Source of the DNA: Macrocystis pyrifera
Lineage: Eukaryota > Sar > Phaeophyceae > Laminariales > Laminariaceae
DNA: 64,000 nucleotides
Reading direction: 5' to 3'
Assembly (NCBI GenBank): GCA_031763025.1
Contig: JASSKH010000035.1
Location: forward strand, 3,384,320 to 3,448,319
The notes below the pieces were generated by a model. That model was not told the origin of the DNA and searched no databases. It saw nothing but the letters and a program-made list of their open reading frames with translations. The position numbers were made by a program, and so were the translations under genes. Within the stretch, counting starts at the first letter, position 1. Each line of letters opens with the position of its first letter. Shown one piece after another: positions 35,444 through 47,600 of the stretch.

Positions 35444-36117
35444 TCCTACGAGTTAAGCTGGAAAGTAAAAAATGATGACTTCAAAAAAAAGGGAAAAAAC
35501 AGCAGTATGTATAATAGTATGCGTGTATGTGTGCGCGGGACAACGAAGGGATGAAATATACACTTCACGACGCACACTCACCCCATCGATTGCGATGCGC
35601 CCGGGGGTCGGAAGAACGGGGAAAAAAGGGGGGACATGATCCATAAAAAAAAAAGCGACAAAAACAAATTCCTACGCGTAGCATCATATAGTAGTGGTAT
35701 AAACATAGCTGTCGGTAGGAACTCTACTGCTGTAGTAATAGCAGCAGGGTATTTGTAACTGCCTTTAACTTGAGTGCGTTGGCGCAGCGTTTAGTAGCGT
35801 TACTCCGGCGGGGGGGGGGGGGGGGGGGGGTGGCGGACGCTCCAGGCAACTCGAAAGGGATCCCTGTTTTTTTGGAGCCGTCAATATTAGAGCCTGTTGA
35901 TAGCATTCGCTTGGAAAAAATTGAGTCAACAAATCAAAGTTCACATACACATCGGACACACTACGACCTACTGCAGATGATCTAGGTACGGTAGTTGTAG
36001 ATCCTGACCTACCGTTGACTCGTTAGGGAAAACTGCAGTCAGTCCCGTTTTAGAGACAAAACCATTCAATTTGTAAGTAATTTGTCCCCCAAAGGGTACT
36101 GCAGCTATAGTCCTAGA

Positions 36118-36424
36118 GGGCGGTGGCTTGGTAGGTGGTCCGCGAGCCTATCAAGATCAATTTCGTGAGTTCGAGTCTCACCGAGTGCATGCTCATAGGG
36201 ACTTTTTCTTGCATAAAATTGATTAGCGGAAAGCGCGAGAGCGTGAGTTAGCTGTACATTCGATGAAAATCGACGAGCATTGGGAATGCTGAACCCTATG
36301 CGCGATAAAAACTAAAGGCACGTACCGGGGGGGAGAAGGGACGACACCTGTGACCACGGCTTGTCCAGAAGATCGTCGAGGGTAAAACCTCCTACGAGTG
36401 GGCTGGAAAGTAAAAGTGATGATG

Positions 36425-36450
<26 letters not shown>
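36118..36450 (+). mobile_element. tRNA-derived SINE copy 5 (best-preserved head)
   Basis: The head folds as a tRNA T-arm: GTGAG (36165-36169), loop TTCGAGT (36170-36176), CTCAC (36177-36181). The A-box GGCTTGGTAGG lies upstream. The body matches the other copies and the element ends in a ~26-A tail. Pol III transcription is expected for this structure. Confidence 0.9.
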
Positions 36451-36457
<7 letters not shown>

Positions 36458-38241
36458 AATAAAAGATAAATCGAGCAGGGTTTGCGTTCGGAGTGCTCAC
36501 GGACTTGGTGCATAGACTCACGTGTAACGGTATTTGGGAGTTCCACACAGCAGGAGATACGCGTGTTTCTGTGTGGAGCGTTCAACGGGTTGTGACGTGT
36601 TTTGTCCGTCACTTGATGCTCTTTCCTTGTCTTGTGTGTTCTACGTGGATAATATATACCCTGGTATATACCTTAACCCTAACCCTAACCCTATCCATAC
36701 ATACAGATAGATGGATCATGCAGATAAACTATGCCACGAGGCAACATCAGCTACAATAAACATAGATCATACAGATCAGGTATACATCCACCCTGAAAAA
36801 TCTACACGTCATGAACTGCTGTGGGAATCGATTATCTGTTCAAGACGTGGAATGTTGGTACGCCCGGTGCTGATTCAAGCACCGTTGCGTGCAACTCTTT
36901 GCCGAGAATAAGCAGGCCCTTCCACTATTATTATTCGTATTTCTAGCTCCAAAAACGCGATTTTTTCGCTCCGAAAAACACGAATTACTTCGTCTCCAAA
37001 AAAAGGCGCGACAAAAAAAAAACACGTTTGTTACCAGGTGCAATATAACCCGCCGCCGCACAGAGACTTACGCCACATGTAACATAAAAAAGCGCCTTCA
37101 AGCTTAACCTTCTTCTGCCTCTGTTTCGGGTACTCTCGTCAAGAAGAGCAGGTGGATATAAGTCAGCCTAGCCCCCACACCTTCTGGGGTGCCGCGTTCT
37201 TCGGGCGAAGAGAGAAAAACGAAAACGCACGACGTACGATACAATATTTTTACAGGTCTCTGTCGAGACAACCGGTGCGGTGCTTACAACCCGCTGTGCT
37301 CTCCGCTCTAGGCAGCAACATAGAAAGCTCTACTGCTGTAGCAGCCACCTTAGCTCCAACATCTACCTTCCTTAAAAGTAGTTCAAGCTTCCACACGACG
37401 GCGGCTATGGCGGCGATTCAGACACATTACGGCGATTCAAGTTTGTCCGAACGAAACTGGTTCCTTTCGTGCGCCATCAGCATAAATAATCCGCCTTCAC
37501 CACTACCTGCTGCTGTAACACAAGCCAATCAGCCAAATCTTTGATGTCCCTGTGTTGTCGTCCAACTTGATCGTCCAAATAGGATTCCACGCGCTGCTGT
37601 GCTGCATAAACTCAAACTCAGGCGCGCTACACATGAGCGCCACCCAAAGCCAAAAAAAGAGAGACAGGCAGAAGAACGAACATACCGCCACTGTCGAGGA
37701 GAGAGAAAAAAAAACTCATCCTCTACTAGCGACGCACGAAGTATTGGCACTCGTCCGCTTTCAAACACAGACACACACACCACTATCGCCAGCTAGGGGA
37801 TAAAAACCAGAACGAAATCTACCCAAGGCCACAAGCTAACCGCAGTGCTAAGGTACGTGATGGACACTTCCTTCTACCAGGCACCGCCTATTGTGTGCGA
37901 GCACACTTTCAAAGGCCCATCGCCTGCGTATGACATACTGGTACGCATTTGACTGCAGCGACACCCTCAAGACAACAGCGGGTCCGGTAACGAACGCATT
38001 AGCTCTTGGAAAAAAACAAACGAAGCAACCGCCGATCGCCAGAACAAAACCAAAACCATACAAAAACAAAAGAGAAAGAAAATTTCGAAAAATAACGAAA
38101 AAAAAAACAACTACAAAACGGAAAAAGAGAGAAAGTTACAACCACAAAACAACAAACAACAGGAAACAACACCGTCAACAATATGAGGAGAAAACAACCC
38201 ACAAAACAGACGAAAGAATGAAGGAAAAAAACTCTTTCATG
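36451..38241. other. Intergenic; no gene recognised
   Basis: Downstream of the 24-kb minus-strand gene. Holds a short telomere-like tract (about 36667-36692) and an A-rich stretch (38050-38240) just past the stop codon that may be 3' UTR. Confidence 0.45.
36667..36692. repeat. Interstitial telomere-like (CCCTAA)n
   Basis: AACCCTAACCCTAACCCTA, a little over three units of the TTAGGG-type repeat, far from any chromosome end visible here. Confidence 0.8.
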
Positions 38242-38685
38242 TTACGCCTGGAACCGTTGCAACGCGCTCCTGATAATCCGAATGAACGCCTCTTTATCCT
38301 CAATCTCGAACCGATAAACATTCCGCTTCGTAACCGCCGGGGCCACCTGCGCCGCCGCCCCCCCCGACCCCACTCCCGCCCCCGCTCTCCCCTCCCCCCC
38401 TCCCCCCCCCCCCACCTTCTGCCCCCCCATCTTCATGCGCCAAGTAGTGCAGCGTGACAAGCGTGGGGTCTCTCCTCATGAAGGTCATCTTCTGGAGTTC
38501 GGTGAGGTGGTGGTTGGACTTGACCAGGCCGGGGCTGCCGAAGCCACCGGGGCACGCCAGCACCAATATGCGCTCGCGGGACAAGAATACCACGCGCTCG
38601 AGCTCCGTCACCGCGCGCACCCTCAGCCTCTTAGGCTCCGCCGCCTTCTGCGCGCCATTGCCCACACCAGACGCTTCCGCATCTC
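38242..38685 (-). CDS. TBC1D23: TBC1D23-like: terminal exon, PH-like domain
   Basis: Acceptor TTTCAG/GAGATG. Encodes ERVVFLSRERILVLAC, GFGSPGLVKSNHHLTELQK, MTFMRRDPTLVTLHYLAH, then a Gly-rich run, then KRNVYRFEIEDKEAFIRII, RSALQRFQA and stop at 38242. The last block is the C-terminal helix of the domain, but it is in a different frame from the first blocks. The switch falls in the C-runs at about 38393-38413; one base fewer or two more would restore one frame. Confidence 0.8.
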
Positions 38686-41600
38686 CTGAAACTCCGTTCT
38701 CCTTTGCCGTTAAAGGTGAATCTTCCTTGTCGGCCTCATCAACACCAGCAGCAGCAGCAAACAGCGCCGGTGGTAGTGGCAGCTTTACCTTCGGCTGGTG
38801 TTTCCGAGAGAGATTTTTCCTCCGAGGCGTTGTCCGAGGCGGGGCCAGGGGTGGGATCGACGTCGTGGTAAGTAACCTTGTGCTTGGTCACGCTGAAGAC
38901 CTTGGCCCCCGGCACCTTGAGGAAGTCGTCGACCACCTAATGAATAGCACGTAATAGTACGTGATGTGAATAGTATGAGACTCAGGCAGGACACAAATGA
39001 ACAACGTATCCGTGCAAACATGCAGTCGTGTTGGTGGGGGAAAATATCATGTCCGTCTTGACGGTTGTCCGTCAAGGAGCAAGCGCGCCATCAACCGGCA
39101 CAGGGGACGAAAAACGAAACGTCACCAGCGCAGTGGAAACCCCCCTTTCTTGGCCACGCGATTGGCAAATTTTATACGTCACGGGACAGCTTTCGCGGAC
39201 TTTTATTGGGCGCCGCGCAATGTGTATAAAACCCCCTGTTCTGGCAGGTACAGCAGCAATGTATAGTCATTCCCATTGACTACAGCCAACTTTTATGAGA
39301 ATCCTCGGCAGACATCGATCGACAAAACCAACGACACCGTCATGAAGTCTGAACGGAATGCGCTGGTTGAAGTCTCCAACCCAGCCTAGTGTCACAGTGT
39401 TCACACCTCGGTCGGTGATAAGTGGCGTGGGCTGACCAGGCGTCTGATAAAAAAAACATTTTGGCACTGGTCTGTAGAAGACAGACGACAAAAAATCTCG
39501 ACCCCTCTCCGATGGCAAAAAATAGACCATTTTTCAGGTTTGACATCGATCGACAAACCCAACGATTACGTCACAAACTCTGAATGAAACGCGCTGGTTA
39601 GAGGCTCCGACCCACACTAGTATCACAGTTCTCACACCTCGGTCGGTGATATGTGGCGTGGGTGTAAAAACATATTTGGCAGCTGGTGTGTAGAAAACAG
39701 ACGACAAAAAACTCTCCATTCCTCTCCGTTGGCACGAAACAGAGCTTTTGGAAAGTTTTGACGAAGAGTATAGGACGCCGCGGCCAACCTCTCGCCCCCC
39801 TAGACAAAGGATTCCAATTATACCTCCCAGGCCATAATTCACACTCATTGTCCTCGCCCGGTACGAAGCTCGTTGACCGTGGGTGGATTATATGTCGAGA
39901 TCGAAGGTCAATCGTCGCGTGACTGCAGTGTGCGAACTGCGAGCTGTGTCTTTCTTCGTCTGGTTTGTGTGCGGCATGATTTCACGTGGAGGTTCCCGTG
40001 GTTCCCGTTAATACAGCGATTTTATTGGAAGATGGCTCCCGTCGTTCGCGTTATTTCAGCCATTTGATTGGAAGAAAGCTGGCGTCAACTGCTCCGTGTT
40101 ATTTTAGACTTGCCGGTAACACACAAAGCAAAAAAAAAAAACGACGAAAAAAACAACTCACCATAGTTGCTCCTTTAATCTGGCCGCTCAGCCTGTGCTC
40201 TAGAAGGGCCAACTCCTTGTCCGCCGTGCTGCGGGCACCCCCTGTGCTGTGCGGCCTGTGCTCGCCATCGAAACCCTCGAAGTCGCTGTCTGGGGTCTGC
40301 TATGCAGAGGCGTGGGCGAGGCGGGGGAGGGGAAGTTACACCTTGCCGTGAAAACCTACCCCACTTTTTTCCACAATACAACAAACCTCACATCCAGATA
40401 GAGGCGCGCGGGGGGGGGGGGGGGGGGGGGGGTCATGATTCAATCTTAAGTTTTGTTTTTTGGGGCGGGAGGGGGGTCATACGCCCGGTTATGTCCTCAG
40501 CTGCTCCGCACCTCGCTAGCCTCGCTACCGTCGTCCCCGATAACGAACACGCCGCCCGCATCATCCTCATCTTCGTCTCCCAAGACCTCCTGCACCTCGA
40601 CCACCTGCACGGGGTTGTCAGAAACGCCGATGGGGGTTGAAACCGCCGTCGTCCCCGTGCCCACCGCGCCGGAGGCCTTCGGTCCGTCCCGCAGCTCGGC
40701 GAACGCCGCTGCCACGTCGGCAGCCTTGAAAGCTTGCGCCTGCATCATCATCGTCAACATTGTCAATATCATCGTCATCATCATAATAATCATCATCACC
40801 ATCACCATTCATCACCACCACCACCATCATCATCATCATCACCATCACCATCATCATCGTCATCACCATCATCATCATCATCATCACCATCACCATCAAC
40901 ATCATCATCGTCAGTCGCCAGCTTTTACTACTCATACGCATCAATAGTAGCCCCTTTACAGCAGTGTACAGCAGTGCCGGCTTACAGATACCGCGCCGCG
41001 ATAGAGGAATACTACTGTGTAGGGTCACGTCTTGAGCCACAGTAGGCAAACACGAAGACATCGTACGTACAGGAAAAATAGGAAGTCGGAGGAGATCTCA
41101 TAGCAAATCCAGAGCTAGAGAGATCCCAAAAATTCTGCAAAATCGCGCGGGTCTCGCACAGGGGTGAGTGGAGGTACATACAGCACTACTGCAGGTGTAT
41201 ACTACCATGTTTCCGCGACGCGACTGCTGCCACAATGTCTAATACTGGGGACCATGGTAAACAGGACCTACGTTACAGGCAAAAACCTATATATTTCCCC
41301 GTTCTTACGAAAAATATTTGGTCCTATTTACTATGGTCTCCCGTAATAACAGGATGCTTGTTTCTGGAAATGTCTGGTCGGGAGCTTTTCGAAAATATTT
41401 TCGTTTTTCACCATTGCTCGGGCCCTTAACGTTGTCGACACAACTAGCACCCAAAAAAATGTACTATTAATAGTATAATAGCAACCCCGAGCGAAAACGC
41501 AACAGGGGGTCGGGGGGGGGGTGTACTCGATAGGAGAGTATGTACTCGATCTCATGCATGGCCGTAGCCGTATGACCATAGACCCTCGCATCCCTACAAC

Positions 41601-44600
41601 GCCGGGATGGAGCACGTCGGGTTTTCACCGACCAGGCAGACGTTGCTTGCACCAAGCTCTACGAAGCGCCGTGAGGTGTTCGGCGAGTCGCACGAAGGGT
41701 GAGCTGCATCCTACTAAGAACCGCTTGTGAGGCGGACTTCCATACAACGTCAGTGAGCTGAACTATGTTCCGGTTTGGTCACTTCCAGAGTGCGTACAGG
41801 GGGGGGGGGTATGATTTTTTGAAGAGAGGGGCCTGTTAATGTTAACGATAATATTAATAGCAGACCTCTCTCTCTAAACCTCTCGGGACCTCTTTTAACC
41901 CTTTTAACACGACAGTCCCGTTTTGGGGACGAATTACTTGGAATATGAATGGTTAGTGACTATGAATGGTTAGTCCCCAAAACCGAACTGCGATTCCAAA
42001 AGGGTCAATCAAGCTATAAGGGATAGCGACCGAAATAGTTCTAACGGTGGTGATGTCAATCGGCGTCTGTGACACTAAATACAGTAGCAGCGCGGGTAGG
42101 ATCGTGTTGCCTCGCGCCCGTGGCGCACGGTAGGGACCCCTTCCTTGCATTGTAACTACTGCCGTGACTCACTCGGACACTGATCGGGCACCGATTTTAG
42201 TGACTCACTCGGACACCGATTGGGTCCCGATTTTAGTGACTCACTCGGACACCGATTGGGCCCCGATTTTAGTGACTCACTCGGACACCGATTGGGCACC
42301 GATTTTAGTGACTCACACGGACACCGATTGGGTACCGATTTAGCCGTTGCTGTGCTGTACTCGTCAGTTTTTATCGTCAATCCTCCCCTCCGAAGTCCCA
42401 GGAAGGACTAAACCGGAACGGATATTTATATAGCTTTCGGTAAGCCCGTGACAATCCGCTTGACCTCCTCTCCAAACCTTTTACTACAACAGTCCCGTCT
42501 TGGAGACAAAACACTTGGAATTAGAGTGTCCCCAATATGGGACAGCAGCCTTAAAAGAGTCAAGGGTTTCTCAAGTGGTCCCGCGTACCGTACAACCGTG
42601 CGAATCTAAGAGTACCATCGAGTACTACTCTATGCATCGCCAAAACGGGGGGGCATAGCTAATAGGACCTACGGTACACACAAAAACCTATACCGTATAT
42701 TTCACTATTTTTACTAACAGCGTTGGTCCTATTTACTATGATTTACTATGCTCCCGCAACAGTAAATAGGACCAAATATTATCAGAAAAGAATGGGAAAA
42801 TATATACCAGGTAGGTTTTTGTGTGTACCGTAGGTCCTATTTTACTACTATGGCCCCCCGTAATAGTAGTGGTACCTTCGGCCGACGACAATCTCAGACT
42901 GTCAAGTTAAGCAGATGAGAGGGCAAGGGCTACATGGATTTGATACGTACGATGAACACGAGCAACACAGATCCCACGCGATACATACATGTGATCCGTA
43001 CAAACATGCGGCAGACGCCGCACACTACAGCAGTAGTGATTAGTGATTAGTGATTAGTGATATCGATGTCGGAATCGAGGTTAGATACGATATCGACTAA
43101 CCGACATGCAAATCCATACGAAATCGATGAACAAAAAAAGGAAAAAAAAAAAAAAAAAAAGGAAAAATCGTTTCGATACGATACGATATCGATACCGATA
43201 AACGAACTCTCAAACCCTCTTGGTACTTACTTCAGAGGAGAAAATTGACGACAAAAAAAGCGGCGACTACAATAACGCCCACTGCGTGATTTGGGGGGGG
43301 GGGGGGGACGATAGCAACAGATCAGATAGATCATGATCTGTTGTGATATCCGAGCTACGATGGTTGAAAGCAAGGCGTCGCACCGGCACGGGCTCAACGT
43401 GATCCTATCCATAACGCTGGGAACTCCCGCTGCTCGTGGACGGTTGATCATACTTTTTTGGTCGCTACCTTCAACACCTAAAAAGGGGGTTTAAGGTTGG
43501 TGATGACCGAACGAAAATCGAGTTTCGCTACAACTGGAATACAAGAAGCATTTGTATACATAATATTTAGTCAAGACGGTCCTTCCATCTGAGGGGCAGA
43601 GTCGTGTACGATGCCGATCGACGAGAAACTCTGAAATCTCGATAGTATTTCATTTCGGTTTGTCGATTGCCAATACGTTGGCTTGAAACTTCTCGTTCAG
43701 TGTGACATCGTACAGTTGCGAAAACAAAAAAAAACGGACACGCCAGGAAACGGAGGGTCAGCAGGCTACATACCAATACGATGAATATCGAAAGCATCGA
43801 AGTATTCGACATTTATATGCATACATTGCACCTGGTATCTCCATAAATCGGAACTATCGATACGATACAACAACACTATCACATACCAGGTATACGACAC
43901 ACGCTTTCCCCGTGCATGCATTCGGATTTACAATTCGCACCTTGCGGAAGAGCGAGCCGAACCCGGAGTCCTTCGGTTGCGGGCTCTTATCAGCCACCGC
44001 CGCCCCCCCCCCCCCCCCCCCGCCGCCCCTGCTGCTGCTGCTGCTGCTGCTGCCGCTGCTGCCGCTGCTGTTGACCCAGCCTCAATGCCAACGTCAGCAT
44101 CGTTCTTAGCATCCTTATCCTTAGGACCGCCGCCGAATCTTGCGAAAGAGATGCGGAATTTCGACGCCAAGTCGCCCGCGTTTTCTCCTCTCTCGGTGCC
44201 CGCCGCACCGTTCGCCACCGGTGGTGCGCTGGTGCTGCCGCTGCCGCTGCTGCTGCTGGCCGCGGGAAGGCTAGCGCCCCCTCCCCCCGCCCACGCCTCC
44301 TTCTGCCCGGCACCGTGTCCGGGGGGGGGGAGCGAACCGCCCTTAAACATGCCCATGCCCATGTTCATCCCGCGGAACATCCCTGCAGCTCTGAAAACGT
44401 TGCTACCGCCGCCGCCGCCGCCGCCGCTATCGCCGCCGGTAGTCCCCCCGGGGACACCATTCTGTTTCCCCCCCACCGCCACCGCCACCCTGACCAGGGG
44501 CAGGACCCATAGCGGCAGAAGCACGGGTAGAGCCACCGTCCCCGCCGCCACCGCCGCCGCCACCACCGCTAGCGCCGCCGCTGCTCCCCAGAGGCAGCTT

Positions 44601-47600
44601 CGGCGAAAAAAATGGCGAGGTTTTATCCCTATCCTGACCTTGGCTTTGGCCCTTGTCTGACTCGTGCCCCGACGAATCGGCCGCTCCGATGCGTGCCCAA
44701 AGCGGAGGCGACAATGGAAACAGCGAACCCCCAGCAACACCAGCAACCCCAGAAGCGACCCCACTAGCACCAGCACCGGCGCCACCAGCGGAGGAGGCGT
44801 TATTGGCACTTGCGCCTGGATTCTGGGTGAAGCAAAGGCGGCACGCGGTCACCGCGTGGTCGACAATGACGGTAGACGTGGAGATCACCCCCCGTCGCTC
44901 GCATCGCCCCCCCCCGCCCCCCCCCTCTGGCGACGGTGTCCATCACCAGCTCGTGCGCGGCGGCGAAGCCCTGCAAGCGTTTTGTGCGGGGGAGGGGGGG
45001 GGGGGGGGGGGGGGAGGGCGGGGGCTTGAGCGTGGGGGCGCGGGTACTCCTTTGTTGCTTGCATAGTCATTTGACCATTGACCACGCATCTCTTCCGAGA
45101 CGGAGCACTATTCCTACTCCAAACAGAGACACCTCCAACAATTGGGCGCTCATTACGTAGTTTCCACGTCTTGGAACATTTTGCTAATCGTATCCTGTTC
45201 CTGGCTTGCCGCCAGTGGTCACCATCTATCTTCAAGGGTAGCGATCGTTTTCTCGCTGTTATTTAGCGTACCAGACTTCTCCATGTCACATTCCTCTATT
45301 TTCCTCATCTCCTCTCACATCTCGTTCCTCCTTGTGCATGTCAAATTCTCCCACTATGTGACTTCTATTATTCATTGCTTTTCCACAAGGGCGCACCTGG
45401 GCCTCTACTTCCTCCTTCTTCCGGCTACTACACTATTACGGGGGTCCGTAGTTAATAGGATCTATGGTATACATAAAAGCCTATATATTTACCTATTTTT
45501 ACTAACAAAATTTGGTCCTATTTACCATGGACCCCCCGTAATAGTATACCTCTTTCTTATTTCTGGCAGGTCCAGGTCCCCTACATGAAATCGCAGTTTT
45601 CAGCGCTTTTGTCAACGTCCATTGGGCCGTGCAGATACGTTTTCGTTTCTTACTTTTTCTTAAACCGTCGTATGTCTCGGAGGGCTTCTCCATTTTTACT
45701 TACCAGGTATTCCTTAGCGCTAGCCTTTCATTTATTTCTACCTTTTAGTTTACTTCCGTCCTGTACCCCTCAAACTTCTCCATGGACAGCATCTCTTCTT
45801 CGTTTCTCCTATATCCTTCCACACTGCATCGACTACACCATCCCACCTCATTCCGCCATCTAGATGCTTTCTCTCAGCCCCATCAGCTTTTCTTTGGCTG
45901 GCAACCACTATGTTGGCATGTTCCTTACTTTATATTGCCTTTTCAACGTTCTCACGTCTCCCTTTGTCTCCATTGGGTACATTCCCAGCTCTGCTCTTGA
46001 TACTGCATTACTAATCGTGCTTGAGCATCCTACTGGAGTACTCTTTGTTGCTGCTGTCCGCCATCTGTACTGTTCCCAAATGTTTCACGAACTTCGGGTT
46101 CCCTTCCTGTACTTGTCACGCACATTCTAGCTTTGGTACAATCACATCCATCAGGACACATACCTTGATCCTAGTGTCAAGGTGCGAGTGTTTTACGACC
46201 GCTTGCATCTTCCTTACGTGTGCTGGGGGGGGGGGGCGTACTCATTTGTTTCCTGCCTTTTTCATTCCACCATTGAGCATTGACCACGCACTTCTTTGGG
46301 GACGGCGCATCGTGCCTACTTCTCATAGAGACACCTCAAACAGCAGTTGGCAGCTCATTACGTGGCTCAGGGGCTGATCAAAGTATCCGGTAAGATATGC
46401 TAAGCCGTTGGGTGAGGTTAGGTTAGCCCTCTCTCTAGCGGTGCAAACAAAATGCTAGTTCGGGGGACCATAGTAAACAGGACCAAATATTGTCATTAAA
46501 AAAAGGGAAATATATAGGTTTTTGTGTGTACCGTAGGTCCTATTTACTATGGTCCCCCGTGAATAGATGTGCATCTGTTTTCCATGCAAGATCATCGGAT
46601 AGCAACTGCTGTAACCTGCCCTCTGGATACGGGAATGCAACTGCACTGCTGTAAACACGCCTCTGATTGTGACCGGACTTTTTTCGCGCTCAGCATTCCA
46701 CCAAAAACGGTAGCATGACGGCCGGCTGTAACGCTGAGCAAGGTGCACCGACACTTCTCGTGTCCCGTTAGCGTGCTACTACTCGAGATTCGACACGTAT
46801 CATTGCTACCTTGCTCAGATCAAACCCGACCACGCAAGTCGACGATGAAAGGAAGTGCAGCACCCTTCTCGCGATAAAAACGCCAGCCAAGGCACATACC
46901 GTAGCGGGGAGGAGCAAGTAGAGCCTATGATACTACTACTGCTTTGTGACCCCGGGTCTGACCTACTTTAGACTATGGAGGGAGAAGGAGACGAAAGGGC
47001 GAACACGATACTCTGGGGTGGACGGAAAATAAAAAAAACAAGAACTATGCACCCTTGAAACGTGGTTAATCTAACCGCGCCAAGCACTCACCCCCCCAGC
47101 ACCGAGACGTACGGAAAGCCTCGCTTCATGAAGAACAGGGCGCACGTGTTGACGTAGCTGTACTCGTCCCGAGCTGCCTTTTGGCTCCCCATCCCCCGGC
47201 CATTCTTAGTCCCCAACCCCCTCGCCCGCATGTGGCCGTCTCCGCTGCCCACGAGGCACACGTGTGCACGCCTTCTAAGGGGCTCAAAAACCGGCATGAT
47301 CGACTGCGTATAGGCGCGCAGGCGGCGATACAAGAGCAAAACATATTAGAAAAAAAAACGTTAGAAAACCCTAAGCTGTGTGTGAGAAGAGATCGACAAA
47401 TTCCTCAAAACTCACGTTTGAAAGCTTGGTGTCATATTTCGATCGCAACAAAATATTCAGCCAAGTCAAAACAAAACCCGGGAGAAGGCGCAAAAAAAAA
47501 AAGAAAAAAAAAAAAGATAGGAGCCGTGGCTCCGGAGGGTGGGATGGTCTGCGGAACGCTCTGCAGCTTTGTGGTAACTATAGGCGAGGTCGTAGCGTGG

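Larger units (their letters stand above)
34318..35480 (+). mobile_element. SINE copy 4, 5'-truncated and split by a foldback element and an A-rich expansion
   Basis: The SINE body starts without its tRNA head at TACATTCGATTAAAATCG (34322), runs to AAAGGCAAG (34390), is interrupted by the foldback element, and resumes at GCACGAACCGGGGG (35046) through GACGACACCTGTGACACGG and GCTGAGGGTGAAA. It is interrupted again by ~320 bp of A-rich repeat and ends with CCTCCTACGAGTTAAGCTGG (35452-35471). Block order matches the intact SINE copies. Confidence 0.8.

Noticed and set aside
36117..36190. Functional tRNA gene
   Set aside because: Only the A-box, B-box and T-arm are recognisable; the anticodon arm and acceptor stem do not fold, and the sequence is the head of a repeated SINE.
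40734..41045. His/Ser-rich protein on the plus strand
   Set aside because: Translation of the (ATC/ACC)n microsatellite.
42156..42411. Possible CRISPR array or repeat protein
   Set aside because: 36-bp units are adjacent without spacers in a eukaryotic context; plain minisatellite.
43928..44809. Stand-alone 293-residue Gly/Ala-rich protein
   Set aside because: The stretch lies between a rhodanese-end exon and further TBC1D23-like exons on the same strand and carries matching splice sites, so I treat it as a linker exon of that gene.
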